A DNA stretch of 64,000 nucleotides from Paenibacillus planticolens (GCF_013141725.1 NZ_WHNZ01000015.1:124001-188000), one strand, 5' to 3'. Numbered from the stretch's first letter, positions 42,054 through 51,101 are shown. Notes: generated from the sequence alone by a model not told the origin. Numbers and translations are program-made.

Positions 42054-42335
42054 ATGCGGCACTGCAGTGTCCAAGTAAGAGGACTTCTTACCCGGGATGA
42101 ACTGGATCGTTACAACGCACTGATCGAGGTCGGCCACTTTCTAGAGGCTGAGAAACGTTACGATCATGTAGCCGTTGTACAAAAAGAAATCGATATTCTC
42201 ATACTTCCGGCCATTGAACGGTTGAAGGAAAAGAGTCGTCAGCGTGACCGCGATACGGAAGAGTATCTCGCACGCAAAGCGCAGATGGAAGCCGAACTTG
42301 CCGCTGCGCTTCGTGACGACGAGGATGAGGAATAA
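42054..42335 (+). CDS. Small helical protein of unknown function
   Basis: This 93-residue protein is charged and mostly helical (KRYDHVAVVQKEIDILILPAIERLKEKSRQRDRD) with an acidic end (DDEDEE). No family recognised. GGGGGGAT lies 6 bases before ATG. It follows yumB by 27 bases and is probably on the same, Rex-controlled, transcript, ending at the terminator after it. Confidence 0.7.
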   Translation: MRHCSVQVRGLLTRDELDRYNALIEVGHFLEAEKRYDHVAVVQKEIDILILPAIERLKEKSRQRDRDTEEYLARKAQMEAELAAALRDDEDEE

Positions 42336-42342
42336 ACAAAAA

Positions 42343-42382
42343 GAAAAGCCTTGCTCTTGTGAAGAGCAGGCTTTCTTTTTTA
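42343..42382 (+). terminator. Rho-independent terminator after the yumB transcript
   Basis: AAAGCCTTGCTCTT pairs with AAGAGCAGGCTTT (one bulge), ending in CTTTTTT. The convergent hemQ gene ends at 42390. Confidence 0.85.
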
Positions 42383-42389
42383 ATTTATT

Positions 42390-43136
42390 TTAAACAGTAA
42401 TGAGTTTAGTGAATTTCTCAGGTGTAAGCAGATTGCCCACGTAGAAATCGCCGAATTCGCCGAAACGTGCGCTCACTTCGTCAAAACGCATTTCGTAAAC
42501 GAGCTTTTTGAAATGCAAAGGATCATCGGAGAACAGCGTTACGCCCCACTCCCAATCGTCCAGTCCGACAGAGCCTGTGATGATTTGTTTCACTTTGCCC
42601 GCGTATGTACGGCCGATCATGCCGTGGCTGCGCATCATAGTTTTGCGGTCGTCCGCAGGGAGCATGTACCAGTTGTCGTTGCCTTCGCGACGCTTGTTCA
42701 TCGGATAGAAGCAGATGTGCTTCGCTTTAGGCAGAGCAGGCTTCAAGCGTGCTTGGATCTCTGGATCTTCCGAAGGGTCGACGCCGGGCTTAGCTAGGTA
42801 GCTGCTTAATTCAACGATAGAAACATAGGAATATACCGGGATTGTAAAAGCGGCGAAGCTGGATTTATTAAAAGCATTTTCCAGATCGTTCAGTTCTTCA
42901 AGCGTTTCGCGCAATTGCATGAAAACAAAGTCAGCTTTCTGACCCACGATGCTGTATACGGCAGTGCTGCCTAGTTTATCGTTCTCAATTTGCTGCCATT
43001 CGGATAGGAATGTATTCAGCTCTTCGGTTGCATGTTTACGCTCTTGCGGGGTTGCGGCATGCCATGCGTTCCAGTCAATCAGACGGAAATCATGGAGCGC
43101 ATACCAGCCTTCCAGCGTTTGTACGGCTTCACTCAT
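42390..43136 (-). CDS. hemQ: Coproheme decarboxylase HemQ (chlorite dismutase family)
   Basis: This 248-residue protein has the HemQ features: [19 protein letters not shown] with the reactive tyrosine near residue 143, and the proximal heme histidine in MRSHGMIGR. It turns coproheme into heme b in monoderm bacteria. ATG 43136 has GGAGG 7 bases upstream. Heme supply links it to ctaA, ctaB and sdhC in this window. Confidence 0.92.
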   Translation of the reverse strand: MSEAVQTLEGWYALHDFRLIDWNAWHAATPQERKHATEELNTFLSEWQQIENDKLGSTAVYSIVGQKADFVFMQLRETLEELNDLENAFNKSSFAAFTIPVYSYVSIVELSSYLAKPGVDPSEDPEIQARLKPALPKAKHICFYPMNKRREGNDNWYMLPADDRKTMMRSHGMIGRTYAGKVKQIITGSVGLDDWEWGVTLFSDDPLHFKKLVYEMRFDEVSARFGEFGDFYVGNLLTPEKFTKLITV

Positions 43137-43310
43137 GAGTGTTCCTCCATTCAAGGCTAATATCCCCTACATTGTATCCAATTCATGGAGAAAGGGCAAA
43201 TGAACAAAGGGTGAAGAAATAAATGTTCAATTTGTGTACACTTTACCTGTGCCATTTGGTGGATTACAATAATAAGAAAAGGAATCGTTTCTACCAGGGA
43301 GGAACAGACG

Positions 43311-43595
43311 TTGCTGCAAATGATTATCGCCACTGTCTTAATGATGGTGTTATTTTTTGGAATCGGTTTTATTTTGAACATGCTGATGAAGACCACGTGG
43401 TTCCCGCTCTATGCGTTCATCGCTTTGATTATCGGAGTTGTGATCTACGGGTCGATGGGTTCCGCGTCTTTCTTGTCGAGCGGTGAGAGCTTCACGGTTG
43501 TGGATATCGTTCCGGCCATCGGCGGTTTGGTTGGCGCTATACTTAGCGGATCAGCTATCAAAACGCTGCGTATCAAAGGTTTCAAAATGTTCTGA
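43311..43595 (+). CDS. yuiB: YuiB-like membrane protein, TTG start
   Basis: This 94-residue protein has three membrane segments (about 3-25, 30-50, 63-84). TTG 43311 is set by GGGAGGAAC 8 bases upstream. The size, topology and position near yumB match Bacillus YuiB. The function is unknown. The alpha/beta-hydrolase gene follows 43 bases later. Confidence 0.7.
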   Translation: MLQMIIATVLMMVLFFGIGFILNMLMKTTWFPLYAFIALIIGVVIYGSMGSASFLSSGESFTVVDIVPAIGGLVGAILSGSAIKTLRIKGFKMF

Positions 43596-43638
43596 AGTCA
43601 TAAAAGAAGGCAGAGTTGGTCACGATAAGGTGAAGTTC

Positions 43639-44553
43639 TTGAAACTTGACCTTACGGAGGATGCGACTTTGCCTTTTGCCAATTTAAGCGGGACGATTCT
43701 GAATTATGAGATTTCAGGAACCGGCACCCCGATCGTGTTTGTTCACTCGCCTCTGTTGACGTCAGAGGTTTTCTTTTATCAAAAAAAGCAGTTAGCCCAG
43801 CACTTCCAGGTGATCACTTTTGACATTCGCGGGCACGGGTCCAGCAAGGCATCGGAGAGCCCGGTCAGCATACCACTAGTGGCGGAGGATATTAGGATGC
43901 TGCTCGATCATGTGGGGATTGAGAAAGCTTTTCTGTGCGGCTATTCTACAGGCGGAATGGTCGTGCTGGAAGCGCTGCTGGAGCACCCTGAACGTTTTCT
44001 GGGGGGCATCGTGGTCAGCGGCATGTCGGAATTAACGGATGTCTATAACAAAATCAGAGCGTGGATGGCTTGTCATATGACCGGCTCCGATCTGCTTATG
44101 AAGCTATTGGTCAAAGCGATCACCAACGGGAATGCGGACAATGCGTCGATCTCCCGTCAATTATACGAGAGTTCACAAAGCGATACGCCTGACAATGTGT
44201 GTACGTATTTTCAGCAAGCGCTTAGCTATACTTGTACGAACCGGCTCGGGAATATTCAGCACCCGGTGCTGTTGATTTACGGTCAGAAGGACGGCTCGTT
44301 TCATCGATATGCAAACTTGCTACATGAAGGGCTGCCTCATAGCTCGCTCTATTTCTTTAAGGATGCGAAGCATCAAATTCCGGTAAAAAGCGCAGCCAAG
44401 ATGAACGATTTGATACGTTTATGGGTGGAAAGCCTGGAAGAGCGGCAAACGGAGCGGGGGCTGCTGGACTTGGCGATTGCCAGGCAATTAAATCCTGCCA
44501 TGAATGGGGAGGATTCAGTTGGGAGCGTGGACAGGAGTCTCGGATCGGAATGA
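43639..44553 (+). CDS. Alpha/beta hydrolase
   Basis: This 304-residue protein has the alpha/beta-hydrolase layout: HSPLL oxyanion region, DIRGHGSS, nucleophile elbow GYSTGG, late acid in GQKDGSF and histidine in DAKHQIPV. TTG 43639 is chosen because AAGGTGA lies 5 bases upstream; GTG 43630 is also in frame, and longer versions would overlap yuiB. The substrate is unknown. The C-terminal ~40 residues beyond the histidine are extra. Confidence 0.8.
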   Translation: MKLDLTEDATLPFANLSGTILNYEISGTGTPIVFVHSPLLTSEVFFYQKKQLAQHFQVITFDIRGHGSSKASESPVSIPLVAEDIRMLLDHVGIEKAFLCGYSTGGMVVLEALLEHPERFLGGIVVSGMSELTDVYNKIRAWMACHMTGSDLLMKLLVKAITNGNADNASISRQLYESSQSDTPDNVCTYFQQALSYTCTNRLGNIQHPVLLIYGQKDGSFHRYANLLHEGLPHSSLYFFKDAKHQIPVKSAAKMNDLIRLWVESLEERQTERGLLDLAIARQLNPAMNGEDSVGSVDRSLGSE

Positions 44554-44622
44554 TTTCTCCTATGCGAAAGGGGTAAGCAAAGCCACCCGATCTGGGTATT
44601 GGGGCGTAGATGATCACTTGAG

Positions 44623-44878
44623 AAGCTGTCCCAGTCATTTCCATGATTTATATGACAGCCCCTTGTGCGGGTATGCTTCTATGGTCAAAATAATGGGAGA
44701 AGTTCCCTCTAATTTGACTGTAGAAGCTTGTCAGATCGATTTAACAGGAAAAACTCCCTCTATTTGCACCGATTTCGTGAGAATCTACGAAGACCGGTCA
44801 AATTAACGGGAGTTTTTCCTTCTATTATCCCTGCGAGGTCATCACTCGAGCCATTTAGAGGGAGATTTTCCAGTTAAC
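44623..44878. repeat. Dispersed repeat family A, copy 2 (inverted)
   Basis: The reverse complement of this stretch matches 16190-16462 throughout: terminal hairpin (GCTGTC/GACAGC), the ATGCTTCTATGGTCAAAATAA-type block, then GGAAAAACTCCCTC units in both orientations and a final AGAGGGAGATTTTCC. It fills the gap between the hydrolase and the oxidoreductase genes and holds no start-bearing frame. Confidence 0.85.
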
Positions 44879-44913
44879 TTCCTTCGCCTTCGGATTGAGG
44901 CAACCCCGCTTGT

Positions 44914-45957
44914 TTATTTACCCTCAAAATGCTCTAAAACAACTTTGCCCACCGTGCGTCCTGCTTCAAGCATCGCATGCGCTTTGCGCAGGTTGGCCGC
45001 ATGGATCGGCGTTAGGCGTTCAGTCACTGTTGTACGCAGTGTTCCGTTATCGATCAGCCGGGCAACTTCGTTCAGCAAATTATGCTGTTCGATCATATCC
45101 CCTGTTTGGAACATCGGACGGGTGAACATGAACTCCCAAGCGAATGCGACGCTCTTGTTTTTCAGCAAATTCATATTCAACGGCTGGTCCGTTTCTACGA
45201 TGGAACAAATGGTGCCCTGCGGCACGATGGCATCGGCCATGTTCTGCCAGTGGAGACCTGTGCTGTTTAAGCAAAAAATATAATCCACGCCTGGAAAACC
45301 GATGGCGTTCAATTGACCCAAGAAAGCATCATAGTGGGAGATGATGTGATCGGCTCCCATTTCCTTCGCCCATTGCGCCGATTCGGGGCGGGAAGCCGTT
45401 CCGATAACCGTTAGTCCGGCCAGCTTCGCCAGCTGCGTGGCAATGGAGCCTACGCCCCCGGCAGCGCCGATGATCAGTATGGATTTGCCTGCATTCTCTT
45501 CCTGATTCCGTGACAGGCCAAGCCGATCGAACAGCGCTTCCCAAGCGGTAATAGCTGTTAACGGCAGTGCGGCGGCTTCGGCGAAATCCAGCGATTTCGG
45601 TTTCGTGCCGACGATGCGTTCGTCCACGAGATGAAACTCGCTGTTCCCACCTGGGCGCGTTATGCTGCCGGCGTAATACACCTCATCCCCCGGCTGGAAT
45701 AATGTGCAATCCGGTCCGGTTTGTTCCACAATGCCTGCAACATCCCACCCCAGAATACGAGGTGCGGCTTCCGTTTTCTCTTTGGGAGCACGTACTTTGG
45801 TGTCTACCGGATTCACGGAGATGGCTTTGACTTTGATAAGCAGGTCCGTGCCTGCGGGTACAGGTTTTTCAATTTCTACGTCTAGGAGGCTTTCCGGATG
45901 TTCAATAGGCAGATAGCGGTAAAGTCCAACGGCTTTCATTGTTTCTTTGGAAGTCAA
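44914..45957 (-). CDS. Zinc-type alcohol dehydrogenase/quinone oxidoreductase-like protein
   Basis: This 347-residue medium-chain reductase has AISVNPVDTKVR, GWDVAGIVEQTG, the nucleotide motif IIGAAGGVGSIATQLAKLAG and ADHIISHYD, typical of zinc-free quinone oxidoreductases of the ZADH1 group. TTG 45957 has AGGAG 8 bases upstream; ATG 45939 is the alternative. It is divergent from an HxlR regulator gene, the arrangement of redox- or quinone-responsive pairs such as YodB with its targets. Confidence 0.85.
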   Translation of the reverse strand: MTSKETMKAVGLYRYLPIEHPESLLDVEIEKPVPAGTDLLIKVKAISVNPVDTKVRAPKEKTEAAPRILGWDVAGIVEQTGPDCTLFQPGDEVYYAGSITRPGGNSEFHLVDERIVGTKPKSLDFAEAAALPLTAITAWEALFDRLGLSRNQEENAGKSILIIGAAGGVGSIATQLAKLAGLTVIGTASRPESAQWAKEMGADHIISHYDAFLGQLNAIGFPGVDYIFCLNSTGLHWQNMADAIVPQGTICSIVETDQPLNMNLLKNKSVAFAWEFMFTRPMFQTGDMIEQHNLLNEVARLIDNGTLRTTVTERLTPIHAANLRKAHAMLEAGRTVGKVVLEHFEGK

Positions 45958-46042
45958 ATGATCATCTCCTATTACAATAGTTGCTATGTTGTCAGTGTAG
46001 CTCATTCGTTTTAAAATAGGAAGTACGCACATTCGTGTGATG

Positions 46043-46062
46043 TAGTATCAATTTGTATACTA
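46043..46062. promoter_or_regulatory. Candidate HxlR operator overlapping a -10 box
   Basis: TAGTAT-N8-ATACTA has perfect 6-bp arms and contains TATACT (46056-46061). It lies in the divergent gap between the oxidoreductase and HxlR genes, just before the HxlR ribosome binding site. Confidence 0.55.
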
Positions 46063-46080
46063 AGGAGGCGTCAAACAATT

Positions 46081-46443
46081 ATGCGCGATCGTGTAAATGG
46101 CCATGGCAGCACGGAGAATAAGGACGGCTGTCCGGTTGAATATACATTAGATATTATCGGTGGCAAATGGAAAGGCGTACTTCTTTATCACTTGATCGAC
46201 GGGACCAAAAGATTCAATGAATTCAAACGAATTTGTCCATCTATTTCACAAAGAATGTTGACTTTACAGCTGCGTGAGCTGGAAGGAGACGGCATTGTTC
46301 ATCGAGAGGTGTATCATCAAGTGCCTCCTAAAGTGGAATATTCATTAACGGAGTTCGGTCAAACCTTGACGCCGATTATTTTGCTAATGAAAGAATGGGG
46401 CAGCAAGCATAAACAACAATCCGAATGTTCCGTTAACGAATAA
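46081..46443 (+). CDS. HxlR-family transcriptional regulator
   Basis: This 120-residue winged-helix protein has the HxlR pattern CPVEYTLDIIGGKWKGVLLYHL, RFNEFKRICPSISQRMLTLQLRELE and a final helix. The cysteine before the first helix (DGCP, Cys17) is placed like the redox-sensing cysteine of Bacillus YodB/CatR. It probably represses the divergent oxidoreductase gene and itself in response to quinones or electrophiles (inference from layout). AAGGAGG lies 10 bases upstream. Confidence 0.85.
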   Translation: MRDRVNGHGSTENKDGCPVEYTLDIIGGKWKGVLLYHLIDGTKRFNEFKRICPSISQRMLTLQLRELEGDGIVHREVYHQVPPKVEYSLTEFGQTLTPIILLMKEWGSKHKQQSECSVNE

Positions 46444-46615
46444 GACCCTCAGGTAAGGATAAACTGACGGTTTTTCTTAGTTTAGGTAAAATTATCTTTC
46501 TCTCGGATAGATACCAAGCCTGTCGATTTTTGTGGTAGACTAGTAGAGAGAAACCGAGATGCCAGTACGATGGATGGCAATCGGTTGAGCCTAGGCAGGA
46601 TGGTGCTGTAATCGG

Positions 46616-48124
46616 ATGAGAATGACGAATATGCTTCATTTCACGGAAAATCACAGGTTTTGTGTAGGCCGTGAGTTTTCTTTGAGCAGCTTGGATTTTA
46701 AAATGTTGGCGATGATGTATCAGCCAATGATCGGTGGTTTGGCGATAAGTCTCTATCAGGCTCTCTATCAGCAAATGAGCGCGGAAAAAGTCGGATTTTC
46801 GCCCCTGGAGCAGCAGCGCAAATTATTTCTGCTGTTGGATCTTGAGCAGGGAGAGCGGGGCCGCAAATATTTAATTGAACAATCTTCGAAGCTTGAAGCG
46901 ATTGGCCTCTTGCAGACAACCCGCAAGTTTTTGCCGGATGAAGAAGATTATATTTTTGTTTATACATTGTTCCAGCCGCTAGGACCTAATGAATTTTTCA
47001 GGAATCAGCATTTGACGCTGCTGCTCCGCGATAAGGTCGGCAAGTTCATGCTGCTCTCCCTTCGGGAAGATTTGCTTGCGCCGGAGCCGGAGGAATTTAG
47101 AGAGGCTAGCGAAGAGAATCTGTCCGTTCCTTTCTATGACCTATTCAGGTTGAATACCCAGGTAGTTGATTATGAGCTTGAGCAAGCGCTGTATGAGGCG
47201 TCGGCCAGTAAACAGGGAGAACCCCGCTTGGATGTGACGACCAAAGGGTTCCAGTATGCGGATATTATTATGAGGTTTCCGCGCGGGGCGAGCAATCGTA
47301 TTTTTGTCGAGGCTCTCAAGCATAAGCCGGATCAGATGGCGGCCATTAATATCGTGGCCAAGAAGTACAATCTTTCTTTGCAGGAAACATGCCGGTTGTT
47401 GGATGAAGATGGTTCATTTAGCGAAGAAGGCGAGCTGCAAATGGATCTCATGCAGTACAACGCGAATCTCTTCTACAGGCAAAGCAAGAAGCGAGATGAG
47501 GAAAGAGTGCGAACACTTTCCAGATCGGAAGAGGCGGAAGCCGGCGACTCGGCAGATCAGGCAGGCGAAAAGTCGGTTGAAATGGCGTATTATTTGGAAG
47601 TTCCGCAGCAGCTGCGCGGCGAATGCACGGATCATCAATACAATTACATTATGCGTAACGAGCCGTATACGGCAGTCCTGAAAATGTTCTTTACGCAGGG
47701 CTCAATTCCAGACGGCGTACTTAATATATTTGAGAAAATTGATCTGAATTATAAGTTAAACGAAGAAGTGATCAATGTATTGATCCATTTCCTGCACATC
47801 GACCGCCGTTCTTGGGCGAAGTCTTCGATTGAAGCCGTCGCCTCGGATATGTTGGGCAAGCAAATTGTCACTTACGAGCAAGCCGTGGAGTATGTTCGCG
47901 AGAAAATCAGCTACAAGCAGAAGGCTGCATCCAAAGTTGAGGCTGCCAAAGCCGGCGGCGGCTCTGTGACCAGAGGCCGGCAGGGCAAAACGCAAAAGCC
48001 GCATATCCCGATTGTCGTGCCGGATGCCGGCGCTGCCGCTTCTTCCAGATTGACGGAAGAAGAGTTGGAGGCGGCCAGAAGAATGGCGCAGAAGCTGGAT
48101 GAGCGCTTTAATCGGAAAAGCTGA
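46616..48124 (+). CDS. dnaB: Replication initiation and membrane attachment protein DnaB
   Basis: This 502-residue protein resembles Bacillus DnaB: an N-terminal winged-helix-like region (FSLSSLDFKMLAMMYQPMIGGLAISLYQAL), a central DDBH-type domain and a C-terminal one (LKMFFTQGSIPDGVLNIFEKIDLNYKLNEEVINVLIHF), with a low-complexity tail. It loads the replicative helicase together with DnaI, whose gene follows. The exact start among several ATGs (46616, 46622, 46631) is unclear since no strong ribosome binding site is seen. Confidence 0.88.
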   Translation: MRMTNMLHFTENHRFCVGREFSLSSLDFKMLAMMYQPMIGGLAISLYQALYQQMSAEKVGFSPLEQQRKLFLLLDLEQGERGRKYLIEQSSKLEAIGLLQTTRKFLPDEEDYIFVYTLFQPLGPNEFFRNQHLTLLLRDKVGKFMLLSLREDLLAPEPEEFREASEENLSVPFYDLFRLNTQVVDYELEQALYEASASKQGEPRLDVTTKGFQYADIIMRFPRGASNRIFVEALKHKPDQMAAINIVAKKYNLSLQETCRLLDEDGSFSEEGELQMDLMQYNANLFYRQSKKRDEERVRTLSRSEEAEAGDSADQAGEKSVEMAYYLEVPQQLRGECTDHQYNYIMRNEPYTAVLKMFFTQGSIPDGVLNIFEKIDLNYKLNEEVINVLIHFLHIDRRSWAKSSIEAVASDMLGKQIVTYEQAVEYVREKISYKQKAASKVEAAKAGGGSVTRGRQGKTQKPHIPIVVPDAGAAASSRLTEEELEAARRMAQKLDERFNRKS

Positions 48125-48181
48125 GCACCGGATCGGATGAAACCGCGAGCTAAGAAATAAATTGCAGGAGGTGCCGCAACT

Positions 48182-49135
48182 ATGGAATCGCTGTCGCACA
48201 TTCTTAAAACGATGCCTGATTCGGAATGGAGACGAAAGGCGGAAGCCAAAATCAAGGCGGTCATGGATGACGCCTTAGTTCACAAATTTCGCCAGAAATA
48301 TCCGTTCATCGATGACTATACGATCAAGATTAATATGAATAAGCTGTACCAATATGTGACGGAGTACAAAACCTGCTCCAACTGCCCCGGCCTGGATAGC
48401 TGCCCGAATGATATGACGGGGCACTATACGATGCTAACGGCTGATGCGGACAAGGATAGAATGTACATTCACGAGGAAAAAGTGGCGTGCAAGAAGTTCA
48501 CTTCGAAGCAGCTGCAGGATGCGATTTCTTCCCGTATCCGTACTTTCCACGTGGATCCGCGAATGATTTCGCGCAGCTTTTCGTTCGGCGACATCCTGGA
48601 GACAGATTTAGACCGGGCGAAAGCCGTCATGCAAATTAATGACTATGTCAACCAAACGATGGAAAACGGGCTTCAAACACGCGGGCTGTACTTATGCGGG
48701 TCGTTCGGCACAGGAAAAACGTTCCTGATGGGCTATATGCTGCATCAGCTCGCGAAGGTGGGCATGACCGGCGCTATCGTTTATATGCCGGATTTTGCCG
48801 AGGATTTGAAAGGCATGTTCCAGGAACCGTCCAAGCTGAAGGAAACGATTGATCTTCTGAAAGAAACAGATCTGCTCGTTTTTGACGATATCGGCGCTGA
48901 AAATTTGAATCCATGGCTCCGGGATCATGTCATTGGCGCCATTGTGAATCACCGGATGAACCGGAAACCGACGTTCTTCACGTCGAACTATGCGCTGAAC
49001 GATCTGGAGAAGCATTTCAGCTTCACGAACAAAGATGGCGACGAGGAATATAAAGGACAACGGATTATGGACCGAATTCGCCCATTTGTTGACGTGGTAG
49101 AGGTGACAGGTACGAATAAGCGCGGGAGAACGTAG
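48182..49135 (+). CDS. dnaI: Primosomal helicase loader DnaI
   Basis: This 317-residue AAA+ ATPase has Walker A GSFGTGKT (near residue 178), Walker B LLVFDDIGAE and a zinc-binding N-terminal domain with TCSNCPGLDSCPN and a later cysteine (VACKKF). It loads the hexameric replicative helicase at origins with DnaB and DnaD. GCAGGAGGTG lies upstream of ATG. dnaB and dnaI are adjacent, as in Bacillus. Confidence 0.93.
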   Translation: MESLSHILKTMPDSEWRRKAEAKIKAVMDDALVHKFRQKYPFIDDYTIKINMNKLYQYVTEYKTCSNCPGLDSCPNDMTGHYTMLTADADKDRMYIHEEKVACKKFTSKQLQDAISSRIRTFHVDPRMISRSFSFGDILETDLDRAKAVMQINDYVNQTMENGLQTRGLYLCGSFGTGKTFLMGYMLHQLAKVGMTGAIVYMPDFAEDLKGMFQEPSKLKETIDLLKETDLLVFDDIGAENLNPWLRDHVIGAIVNHRMNRKPTFFTSNYALNDLEKHFSFTNKDGDEEYKGQRIMDRIRPFVDVVEVTGTNKRGRT

Positions 49136-49162
49136 AGCACGGACAGCGCCAGATCCATACAC

Positions 49163-49205
49163 AAAGACCCTTCTATCCACTGAAATCGTGGGCGGAAGGG
49201 TCTTT
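49163..49205 (+). terminator. Rho-independent terminator after dnaI
   Basis: AAAGACCCTTC pairs with GAAGGGTCTTT around an inner CCAC/GTGG stem. It also faces the convergent sensor gene ending at 49222. Confidence 0.88.
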
Positions 49206-49221
49206 CTTAATAAAAGGAATA

Positions 49222-50226
49222 TTATGATTTCTTTAATTTTTCCAATTGGGCAGTGACGCTCTCGATCATTTGAACGAAGGAAGTTAATTCCTGCGCGCTG
49301 GCAGCTTGTGTTCGCGCATAGTGTGTAGTTTCTTCGGAGCCCTTCTGGACCAGTTCAAGCTTCTGGGTAATCAGCCTAAGCTTCGCTTGAATCGTGTCGA
49401 GCGCTTCCCGGGAATGCGCGGCCAGCTTGCGCACCTCGTTGGCGACAACCTCAAATCCGCGGCCGTGCTCGCCAGAGCGGGCAGCCTCGATGGCTGCATT
49501 GAGACCGAGCAGATGCGTCTGATCGGAAATCTCTTTCATGACGGTACCCATTTTCGAAATATCTTTAATTTCGTGCTGGAGTTCGTCGATGCGAAGATTG
49601 GATTGATCCTGCGACTCCGCCGTTTTGATCGCCGTATCGGCTACGGTTTGGGAGCTTCCGCCAAGCTCGACCATCATAGAAGCAAGGTCTTGCACAGCGC
49701 GGGAGATGGTCGTGAGCATCACATTTTGCTCGTCCACCAGCGTCTGAATTTTCAGCTTCTCATCCTGCTCGTAAGCTTCCAGCACAAGCTGGCTGTCCAG
49801 GTTGAACATTTTGCTTAGAGCATGCAGCACATGCATCCACTCGTCAGGCATCGTTTCTTTAAAATGCCGCGAGGCGATGTCGGTGTATTTTAAATAAGTA
49901 CCTAAGTACCAGGAGGTTGTCAGGCCGATGCGCGAGTGCACCTTGCCTATAAACAATCGCTTCGTTATGTATTCATCGTTAATCAGTCCGGATGCCATGG
50001 ATAGAAAATACCAACGCTGCGTTTCCTTGAGCCGCTCAATCGTGCTGTGCTGTCCAATAATGGCCACCAGCTCAGGCTCTTGGATGATTTCTGCGTAGAG
50101 CTGGTCAACCAGCTTGTCTACGATGTGTTTGAAGGCTTCTTCTTTGCTTTTTAAAAGTTGTAAATCAGCGTTCGTTAAGCCGATATAAGAGATGAGTTTT
50201 TGGCGGTCTGGATGAACTAGAATCAT
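49222..50226 (-). CDS. Globin-coupled chemotaxis-type sensor (HemAT-like)
   Basis: This 334-residue soluble protein has an N-terminal globin-coupled sensor domain (about 1-165) with the proximal heme histidine His97 in GKVHSRIGL. The C-terminal methyl-accepting domain has the conserved hairpin tip [37 protein letters not shown]. No membrane segment is present. It should sense O2 or another gas and signal to CheA. ATG 50226 follows AAAGGAG at a long spacing (12); TTG 50250 has no binding site. The MCP part is short (~150 residues). Confidence 0.88.
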   Translation of the reverse strand: MILVHPDRQKLISYIGLTNADLQLLKSKEEAFKHIVDKLVDQLYAEIIQEPELVAIIGQHSTIERLKETQRWYFLSMASGLINDEYITKRLFIGKVHSRIGLTTSWYLGTYLKYTDIASRHFKETMPDEWMHVLHALSKMFNLDSQLVLEAYEQDEKLKIQTLVDEQNVMLTTISRAVQDLASMMVELGGSSQTVADTAIKTAESQDQSNLRIDELQHEIKDISKMGTVMKEISDQTHLLGLNAAIEAARSGEHGRGFEVVANEVRKLAAHSREALDTIQAKLRLITQKLELVQKGSEETTHYARTQAASAQELTSFVQMIESVTAQLEKLKKS

Positions 50227-50276
50227 TTCGTCGATAATCTCCTTTTGCAAATAAATAGGGAATGATCTAATGAAAA

Positions 50277-50306
50277 AACCGCTTTACACAGCAGTGCAAA
50301 GCGGTT
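50277..50306. terminator. Bidirectional hairpin terminator
   Basis: AACCGCTTT and AAAGCGGTT form a perfect 9-bp stem between the sensor gene and the small membrane gene, both on the minus strand. Confidence 0.75.
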
Positions 50307-50328
50307 CACTTATAGGCTTGTACAGGCC

Positions 50329-50472
50329 CTATTTCATCACTTGGATAGCAGTTGCAACGGCTGCAATGATAAACAAGATACCAAAGAACACGCCAAATCC
50401 GATACCTACATCCATGAAATCGTTGCGCGGCTCTTCATACACGTGAAGCTCAGGGTGTTTAGGATCGCTCAT
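50329..50472 (-). CDS. Small membrane protein, YqzM-like
   Basis: This 47-residue protein has a polar start with RNDFMDVGIGFGVFFG followed by one membrane helix, resembling the tiny YqzM proteins of Bacillus (RNDA-DSGVGF then a helix). ATG 50472 has GGGGGTAA upstream. Function unknown. Confidence 0.6.
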   Translation of the reverse strand: MSDPKHPELHVYEEPRNDFMDVGIGFGVFFGILFIIAAVATAIQVMK

Positions 50473-50604
50473 GTGGTTACCCCCTAACGTCCGACATTCG
50501 AAGTTTAAGCTTAGTATACCCAAATTCGTCGAAAGTTGTAAAGCTTATGGAAGTGACAATTATGCAAACAATAACAGACAGCAGCGGAAAGTGTAAAATA
50601 AGAC

Positions 50605-50636
50605 TTGACTCTAACATTAGTGTTATGGTTTACAAT
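50605..50636 (+). promoter_or_regulatory. MerR-type promoter and operator
   Basis: TTGACT (50605-50610) and TACAAT (50631-50636) are 20 bp apart, longer than the usual 17, with the palindrome TAACA-TTAG-TGTTA (50612-50625) in between. This long-spacer design is the hallmark of promoters that MerR activators untwist. The MerR gene starts 46 bases downstream, so it is probably autoregulated. Confidence 0.75.
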
Positions 50637-50681
50637 AACATCATCCTTACTTGATCAAGGAAAAGGAAAAAGGTGAAAGCC

Positions 50682-51065
50682 ATGCGGATTAGTGAATTAT
50701 CCAAGCTTACGGGTGCCAGCATTCGTTCCTTGCGGTACTACGAGGCTAAAGGACTTATCGCGACGCAGCGCGAAGAAAACGGTTATCGGGTGTTTAACCA
50801 AATGGCGGTTGAGCGCGTGAAAACCATTCAGTTTTATTTGAGCCTGGGCTTTACGACCGAACAAATTGAAAGCTTTCTAAACTGCGTCATGAAAAACCAG
50901 GAGTCCCAATGCGACGATCTGCTGCCACTCTACACAGAGAAGCTGCAGGACATTGAGCGGCAAATGGAAATGCTGCAGATGCTGCAAGCGAATTTGAAGG
51001 ATCGTATCGCTTATATCGAGCAGCAAAGGCTTCAGGGGCTGCCTGTAGGTATGCCGGCTAAGTAG
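50682..51065 (+). CDS. MerR-family transcriptional regulator
   Basis: This 127-residue protein has the MerR helix-turn-helix (MRISELSKLTGASIRSLRYYEAKGLI, then ENGYRVF) and a long dimerisation helix (LQDIERQMEMLQMLQANLKDRIAYIEQQ). A cysteine pair (Cys67 and Cys76 in NCVMKNQESQCDD) lies in the linker where AdhR/NmlR-type proteins carry their sensing thiols. ATG 50682 follows AAAAGGTGA. No target gene other than itself is evident nearby. Confidence 0.85.
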   Translation: MRISELSKLTGASIRSLRYYEAKGLIATQREENGYRVFNQMAVERVKTIQFYLSLGFTTEQIESFLNCVMKNQESQCDDLLPLYTEKLQDIERQMEMLQMLQANLKDRIAYIEQQRLQGLPVGMPAK

Positions 51066-51101
51066 GTTTCAGCGCCGCCGAATTGCTAACTTATGGTTTG
51101 G

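Noticed and set aside
8343..44878. Repeat families A to C as CRISPR arrays
   Set aside because: Units alternate in orientation and vary in sequence, spacers are unequal, and no cas gene is present.
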